64,000 nt of DNA, taken from contig JAGTWJ010000007.1 of NCBI GenBank assembly GCA_020064725.1, positions 1,922,001 to 1,986,000 on the forward strand. Direction: 5' to 3'. The position numbers were made by a program, and so were the translations under genes. Source of the DNA: Drechslerella dactyloides. Taxonomy: Eukaryota > Ascomycota > Orbiliomycetes > Orbiliales > Orbiliaceae. Positions 57,908-64,000 of the stretch are shown in pieces; position 1 is the first letter of the stretch; every line of letters starts with the position of its first letter. The notes under the pieces were generated by a model. It did no database searches. It was not told the DNA's origin and saw nothing but the letters and a program-made list of their open reading frames with translations.

Positions 57908-59799
57908 ACGTGCGCGATAAGCGACCGGGCCGGACAAGCGACCGGGCCACACATGCTGTCTATGCACCTTTTCTCTCCATCATCAGCACATACTACCACC
58001 ACTACTGCAATGGCTGTCTCTATGACTGAATCCTGTATTATTTTAGTTTCTGAAGCTCTTGAGAAAGATAAAAATTTAAGTATTTGGGCTGTTGTAAAGT
58101 TATATAGTGTTTTTAAAACCACCCTTATTTATTGGTGTAGTGGCTGTGCTGTGAAGGTGGATAGCCACTTTAAATCATGGAATCTTATGCAGCTAGAAGA
58201 GGATATTATTGTTTAGTATATACTTAAGCTGTGTGTGTGCTCTTTTCACCCCAGGTTTAGTAGTGTGGAAGATATGGTTAATTAGCTGTTGTTGATGTGT
58301 AGTAGTGATAGTATGTGATGTGTTGGTAAGAGATGGGCTGGTAATTTTGTTAAACGTTGCTTGGAGCTATAGATATGTTTATTTAGGAAATATGATTATT
58401 AGTGAGTGAAATGTGAAGACTTTATATTTATTAGTAAGTGGTTCTAGCTAATAGAGGCTGTGAAATGCAAGTATGGCATTACGGACAGTGACATCTACAA
58501 CTTTGATGAAATAGGCTTTGTAATGGGTATAATATCTATAACTACTGTTGTTATAGGTGTAGAAATACACAATAAAGCAAAGCTAGCACAGCCTGGGAAC
58601 TGTGAATGGGCAACAGTTATTTAGGGGATAGGGGCAGAAGACTATATAATACCACCATTTATTGTCCTTACTAGGTAGTATTATTTAGCAAACTAGTATA
58701 TAGGAATAAAGTTACCAAAGGACTGGATAATCACACTTTTTGATAACAGCTAGATAACAAATAAGCTGGTCTTTGAGTGGCTAAAGTACTTTGATAAATT
58801 TATAGTGTAGTGTTGTATTTTGGACTACTGGCTTTTAGTTTTAGATGGTCACGAAAGTTATTACTTAGCTGCTTTTGAGTTTTACTACCAAAAACATAAG
58901 ATTATTACAATTTGTATGTTATTGTATTCTTTATACTTTTTTTAGCTATTGGATATTGGCTACTTTAGGCCATTAAAACAGACATATAACTATCAAATGG
59001 AAAACTTAATGTGTGTGCATGTTAACCACATCTCCAAACTAAAGTTCCTCTCTGGGTTCCATAAAGTATTTATTACCACAATAACACCAAAAAACATACA
59101 CAGTAGCTTTACTGGTGTTGGTATTATGCCTTACAACCCTAACAAAATTTTGTCAAAGCTAAATATACAGTTACCAGCAGTTACACCAGTGAATTCACAT
59201 CCAAATACCACAAACGCAGCTGCTACCTAAACAACAAAGACACCATTAAACCCAACAGAAACCAGCCTACAAACAGACCTAATTAAAAATCAAATTACCC
59301 AATATCAGATCAATTCTCCTACATCGCTACTAGCTGCTATAGATCAACTATCTAAAAAAACACAAACAATAATACACCAAATAGCGCTTATACATGCAAA
59401 AAACACAACACTCCACTCCACAAATAAGCTGCTAAGTAAGCACCAGAAGCTAAAAAAACAGCATATACAGCATGAGAGCACACTCACTATACACCAAACT
59501 AATAAACTAATATACAATAACACTATAGATAACATAATTATACCACCAATACCCCCAAAACACCAGCATACCCCCCAGCCAAAGGCTACTACCACACATA
59601 TACACCATTATAGTAACTACAGCAAGCCTGGCCATAACATTCAAACATACCAACAGACATCTTTAGAGTCCAAATAAATGATTTCCTGGCCTTGGGCCAG
59701 GAAACTAAGCACTAGTAGCAGTATAACTAGTAATTTTGTCAGGGTGGGGTGGCGAGGTGGCCCGGTCGCTTGTCCGGCCCGGTCGCTTATCGTGCACGT
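57908..59799 (+). mobile_element. Pogo/Fot1-type transposon #7, least degraded copy (1892 bp)
   Basis: TA flanks are at 57906-57907 and 59800-59801. The left end is ACGTGCGC, GATAAGCGACCGGGCCG (57916-57932), then GACAAGCGACCGGGCCA (57933-57949). The right end is the inverted match. GGGCCG/GGGCCA is unique in this window. Base composition is noticeably less AT-rich than the LINE around it and long coding stretches remain open, so this looks like the youngest of the coding pogo copies. Confidence 0.95.
57953..59675 (+). pseudogene. Pogo/Fot1 DDE transposase with C-terminal knuckle (element #7)
   Basis: The best-preserved transposase in the window. The frame opens at 57953 (a second Met lies at about 58010) and stays open for 87 codons through the N-terminal DNA-binding region (EKDKNLSIWAVVKLY). 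All three catalytic Asp are present: NFDEIGF (58502-58510), LDGHES (58844-58849) and LLDIGYF (58952-58954). About 35 residues separate the last two. A 93-codon open stretch covers 58949-59230. The C-terminus reads YSNYSKPGHNIQTYQ near 59.62 kb, a CCHC knuckle with Cys as Tyr. At least a dozen stops, mostly TAG at former Trp or Gln codons, inactivate it. Confidence 0.88.
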
Positions 59800-62700
59800 T
59801 AATATTTTTAAAAAATAAAAAAAATCCTAAAATAAAATAATTGTGGGAATCTTGATAAATAAAAAAAATAATTTAATATTAATTGTATATTAAAATATAA
59901 AAAATAAAGATATCTTTAAATATAAAGAAGAAATATATAAAAAATTAATTAAAATAAACCAATATATTTAAAAACTAGTAAAGATAATAAAATAAAAATT
60001 TATAATAATATATAGAATTTAAATAAATTAATTTTAAAATGAGGAGTAATTAATTGCTTTAAAAAATAAAATAGAAAATAATAATATTTATAAATTAATA
60101 AAAATACCAAAATAATTAATATTAGAAAATAGATAAATAAATAAATTTTGTTTTTTTATGGTATTAATAATAAAAATAATGGAAATAGTAAAATAAATAC
60201 TGTATAATAAAAGATTATTTTTAAATGGAGAATTTTTAAAAGTAGAGAAATATTACTTTATGTATTTAAAAAATTAATGTATAAATTGTTAAGGTTTTGG
60301 ATATTTGGCTATAATATATATATTTATAAATATATGTAGAATATATTTTTTGAAGTATAAAATATATTAATATAAATATAATAAATATAATATAAAAAGT
60401 AGAATATATTTATATAATATTTTAAAATATATTTATTATAAAGGAGAGTATATAGTAAATTTATAAAATTATAAAAAGTTAAAAGTATTAAAAATAAAAT
60501 TTAATATAATTTAAAAATAAAATTAAAATTAAGATTAAAACCACAACCAAAATAATAATATTTAAATTATTTTAATATAGAATAAAATAAAATATATATA
60601 ATATAATTGTAATATATTATTTAATATAATGTAAGATATTTTAAATTCTATAATAAATAAAATAGATATTTTATTTTTATAAGAACTATAAATCTTAAAA
60701 AAATTAACAACAATAAATATTAATAATTTTATATTATTAATATTAAATATAATAAAAAGACCAAGAATAATTATATATTATTCTAATCTATTTTTATATA
60801 AAATTAATAATTGAACAAATTTAATTAATAATAAAGATTGTTAAATTATTGATATTAAATTAAAAGAATTTAATAAAATCTAAATAATTAATATTTATAA
60901 TAAAAAATACTAAACAGACTAAAGTAACAAATTATATATAATAAAAAAATTATTTAATAAAATAATTAAATTTATTAATAAAAAGTATTTATTAATTAAA
61001 AATTTTAATATTTATTATTATTTATAGAATTCTAAGTACAGGAAAAGTATCTAATACAAAAAATTAATAAATATTATTAAAAATAAAAATCTATATTTAA
61101 TAAATAATTTTAATATTTTAATTTATTATTTTAATAAAGGGAAGAACTTATTTATTTTAAATTTAACATTTATAATAATTTAAATAAATTTATTTATTAA
61201 AAAATAAATAATAAATAATAATTTAAATATAAAATTAAACTATAAAATTATCTTATTTAATATATATTTTTAAAATAATAATTATTTAATTAATAATTTA
61301 TTATTAACAAATAAATATAATTAGAATAAAATTAATTAAGAAAAATTTTAAAAAATATTATTAAATTTAAATAAAAATCTAGATTAAAATAATAACTAGG
61401 ATAAATTATTATTTATTTTAAATAGTAATAATAATAATTTAGAATAAAATTTAAAGTAAGCTATAAATTTATTTTAATAAAATATAATTAATATAGTAGA
61501 AATATTAATACTAAAATTAATTATAATATTAAAATTAAAAGTTTGGTGGAATAATGAAATAAATACACTAAGAATAAAAATATAGTAGGTAATGGAAATA
61601 AAATAAAATCTAGGAATAATGGAATTTATTTAAGCTTAAATGAAATAATTATTTTAGAGTAATAAGAAGAGTTAAAACTAAAAAGTGGACAAACTTTTTA
61701 ATAAATATAAAAGATAAAAAGATTTTTAAAATACTAAATTATATAAAATTATTTAAAATATAAAAAATATTAAATCTAAATTTTAAAAATAATTTAGTAA
61801 CAAGCTTTAATAAAAAAATATAAGTATTTTAAAAAATATTATTTTTAAAATTATTAAATTATTTGGAATTTAATAATTTATTTAAAATAAAAGAATAAAT
61901 AATCGGAAATATAATTAAATGGGAAAAAATTATAAATAAAGAAATTAGAGAAGTTATTTTTATATTAAATTTAAAAAAAGTATTAGGTCTAGATGGAATT
62001 AATGTTCTATATTTAAAAGAAGTATATAAAATAATATTAAAAAAATTTAATAATTTATTTAAAAGATTATTAAATTATAAATACTATTTAATATATTTTA
62101 GACAAATAATTAGGGTAATTTTATTAAAATTTAATAAACTAGATTATAATATTTTAAAAGTTTATAGAATTATAAATTTTTTAAATTACTTAAGAAAAAT
62201 ATTAAAAAAAATAATAGTTATAAGATTAATATATATCTTAGAAATAAAAAATATTTTATATTATAAATAAATTAGAGATAAAAAATAAAGATTAATTATA
62301 AATATTATATTATTTTTAATATATAATATAGAAAATATAAAATTACAAAAATTTAAAATTTTTATATTATTTTTAAATATAAAGAAAGCTTTTGATAATA
62401 TTTTAAAAATAAGATTAATTAAAATTATTAAGGATATAAAATTTCTAAAATAATTAATTAATTAAATTAAGAATTTTATGTTGAATAGATAAATTAAGTT
62501 TGTTTTTGATAAATAAATAAAAAAATTAAAATTAGTTGAAATAAAAATATTTTAAAGTTTACCTATATTTTTAATTTTATTTTTATTATATTTAATACTA
62601 TTATTTAAATAATTAAAATAAAAATATAATAATATTAAAATATTAAGTTATATTAATAATATTATTATTATTATAATTAATAAATTAACAAAATTAAATA

Positions 62701-63967
62701 TAATAAATTTAAAAAATGTGTTAAAAACTGTATTTAATTAGATAAAAAATAATATAATAGTTTTTGATAATATAAAATCTAAATTAATACATTTTTATTT
62801 TAATTTAAAAAAAAATAATAATAATAAAAAATATAATTTAATTTTACTAAATAAAATAATAATTAAATTATTTAATATAATTAGATGATTTAAAATTTAT
62901 TTACATAAAAATTTAAAATTTAAATTTTATGTTAAAAATAAATTAATAACTATAAACTAAATATTTAATTATATTAAAAATTTAATAAATTTAAAAAAAA
63001 AATTAAACTTAAAAGTATTAATATAATTATATAAAAGTTATATTTATTTTATTTTAAATTTTGGTACTAAAATCTAGTAAAAAAATTAAAAATTATTTTT
63101 AAAAAATTTTAATATTTTATAAAATAAAATAATTAGAAAAATTAATAAAATATATAAAATAATATTAATTTATTTATTAAAAGTTAAAGCTTTTATTTTA
63201 CTATTAAAAATTAAGTTTAATAGTTTATAAAAATAATATATTTTAAGATTATTATATTTTAATAAAAATTATTTAATTAAATTAAGAATACTAGAATTGG
63301 TTTTACTAGAATTTTATTTTAATAGAGAAAAAGATGTTTAATATTTAAAATAATATAAAAATAAAAAAGATAATAATAAAAATAAAATATACCAAATTTT
63401 ATTAGATTTTATTTTATTAAAAATAAATTATCTAATTACTCTATATACTAAAATTGAATATATTAATATAGAAGTAAATTTTCCATAGATTAAAAATAAT
63501 ATTAATATAAATATTAATAAAAAATTAAAAGAAATAAAAATAAAATAATATATTATAAATAAATTAAAATTAAATTTAAAAGAGAATTTAATTATTTATA
63601 TAGATGGTTCTTTATTAAATTTAAAAGAAGATATTAAATTAATAAATACTGATATATATAGTGAAATTAATAATAAATTAATTTTTAAAATAAAAATTAA
63701 TCTGGAAAATTTAATAGAAGTATATAATATTAAATTAATTATTATATGAATAATTTTTAAAAAAGTATTAAAAATATTGTTATAAAATAAAAATATAAAT
63801 AATATATATTTATATTTAGATAATTAAGCTGTAATATAAAGAATACAATTATTATATTTTAAACTAGGTTAAGATATTATTAAAGAAATATAGGATATTA
63901 ACAAAAAACTAAATATTAATAAAATAAAAATATATATAAATTGGTGCCCCAAGTATAATAATATATA

Positions 63968-64000
63968 ACGTCAACAATAAGCGACTGGACCAGACAAGCG
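63968..64000. mobile_element. 249-bp pogo-related MITE, copy 4 (cut by window end)
   Basis: After TA (63966-63967) comes ACGTCAAC, AATAAGCGACTGGACCA, then the start of the next repeat. This is the right-hand end of copies 1-3, so copy 4 is in opposite orientation. Only 33 bp are visible. It is inserted in the LINE G RNase H region. Confidence 0.85.

Larger units (their letters stand above)
57243..63967 (+). mobile_element. LINE G: 5'-complete LINE running to the window end
   Basis: The + strand starts with ATTATATTAAATAAACAAAG and AGCCTCTCATATC, the same 5' end as LINE E. It contains pogo #7 (57908-59799) in ORF1. It then proceeds through ORF2 endonuclease (about 60.55-61.5 kb), RT (about 61.9-63.3 kb; active site near 62650-62661 as YINN) and into RNase H (about 63.59 kb, LIIYIDGSLL). 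A MITE copy begins at 63968, and the 3' end lies outside. It is very AT-rich with many stops. Confidence 0.88.

Noticed and set aside
57880..58122. 80-codon minus-strand open frame
   Set aside because: It is antisense to the N-terminal region of the pogo #7 transposase and crosses the element boundary; a shadow.
57953..59675. Pogo #7 transposase as a functional gene
   Set aside because: All three catalytic Asp are present, but many in-frame stops remain, and the C-terminal knuckle has lost Cys residues. Introns cannot explain so many stops.
1..64000. Short open frames of 60-96 codons as individual genes
   Set aside because: Most are AT-rich shadows or uninterrupted stretches within broken transposon genes. 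None shows an independent start, intron pattern or conserved domain outside the element it sits in.
1..64000. Fungal mitochondrial genome, because of extreme AT content
   Set aside because: No mitochondrial genes, tRNAs or rRNA are visible. Nested nuclear LINE, pogo and LTR elements with RIP-type decay indicate nuclear DNA.

Overview
This window looks like an AT-rich, repeat-only compartment of a filamentous ascomycete (Pezizomycotina) nuclear genome. I see no convincing host gene, tRNA, rRNA or CRISPR array. Nearly all bases belong to nested transposable elements whose coding regions are full of stops and TpA, with Asp to Asn, Cys to Tyr and Trp/Gln to stop changes. That pattern fits repeat-induced point mutation (RIP), although no RIP index was computed. 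The species cannot be named from sequence alone.

Three superfamilies make up most of the window. (1) A 5.7-kb Tad1-like LINE has an ORF1 with coiled coil and CCHC relics and an ORF2 with endonuclease, RT and RNase H domains. It ends in an AACC-GAAA-GGTT hairpin and a (TAA)n tail. I find copies A (+), B (-), C and D (one element split by an inversion), E (-), F (+) and G (+). (2) Pogo/Fot1-type DDE transposons, all 1891-1892 bp when complete, insert at TA. They occur at 1-824, 1001-2891, 11532-13423, 13659-15549, 15577-17467, 47337-49228 and 57908-59799. Related non-coding elements share the same terminal architecture: four 1.07-1.10-kb fold-back elements and four copies of a 249-bp MITE that look identical over what is visible. 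(3) LTR retrotransposon relics include a Ty3/gypsy RT piece (13.4 kb), two LTRs with gag regions (20.4-30.7 kb), a chromodomain-bearing gypsy pol (33.9-38.2 kb) and a Ty1/copia RT piece (52.3-53.0 kb). Helitron2/helentron-like termini cluster at 53.0-54.5 kb, with one more at 38.3 kb.

Layout: 0-10.9 kb is LINE A interrupted by two pogo elements and by full-length LINE B, which itself holds a MITE. 10.9-19.4 kb is LTR-element debris with three pogo elements. 19.4-33.9 kb holds a fold-back, the inverted LTR/LINE block and a second fold-back. 33.9-41.4 kb is gypsy pol, a possible LTR and unidentified AT-rich DNA. 41.4-50.4 kb is LINE E holding a fold-back, a MITE and a pogo element. 50.4-54.7 kb is AT-rich DNA, a MITE, copia RT and the helentron cluster. 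54.7-64 kb is LINE F (with a fold-back) followed by LINE G (with a pogo element and a MITE).

The most interesting system is the pogo/fold-back/MITE group. Every terminus is an 8-bp cap (ACGTNNNN) followed by two tandem 17-bp repeats. The first about 11 bases of each repeat are nearly constant, while the last about 6 bases differ between families and agree within an element, like a recognition code. Other notable points are a 7.4-kb inversion that can be undone by eye, helentron 3' hairpins with compensatory changes, and a chimeric fold-back present as two inverted, apparently identical copies.
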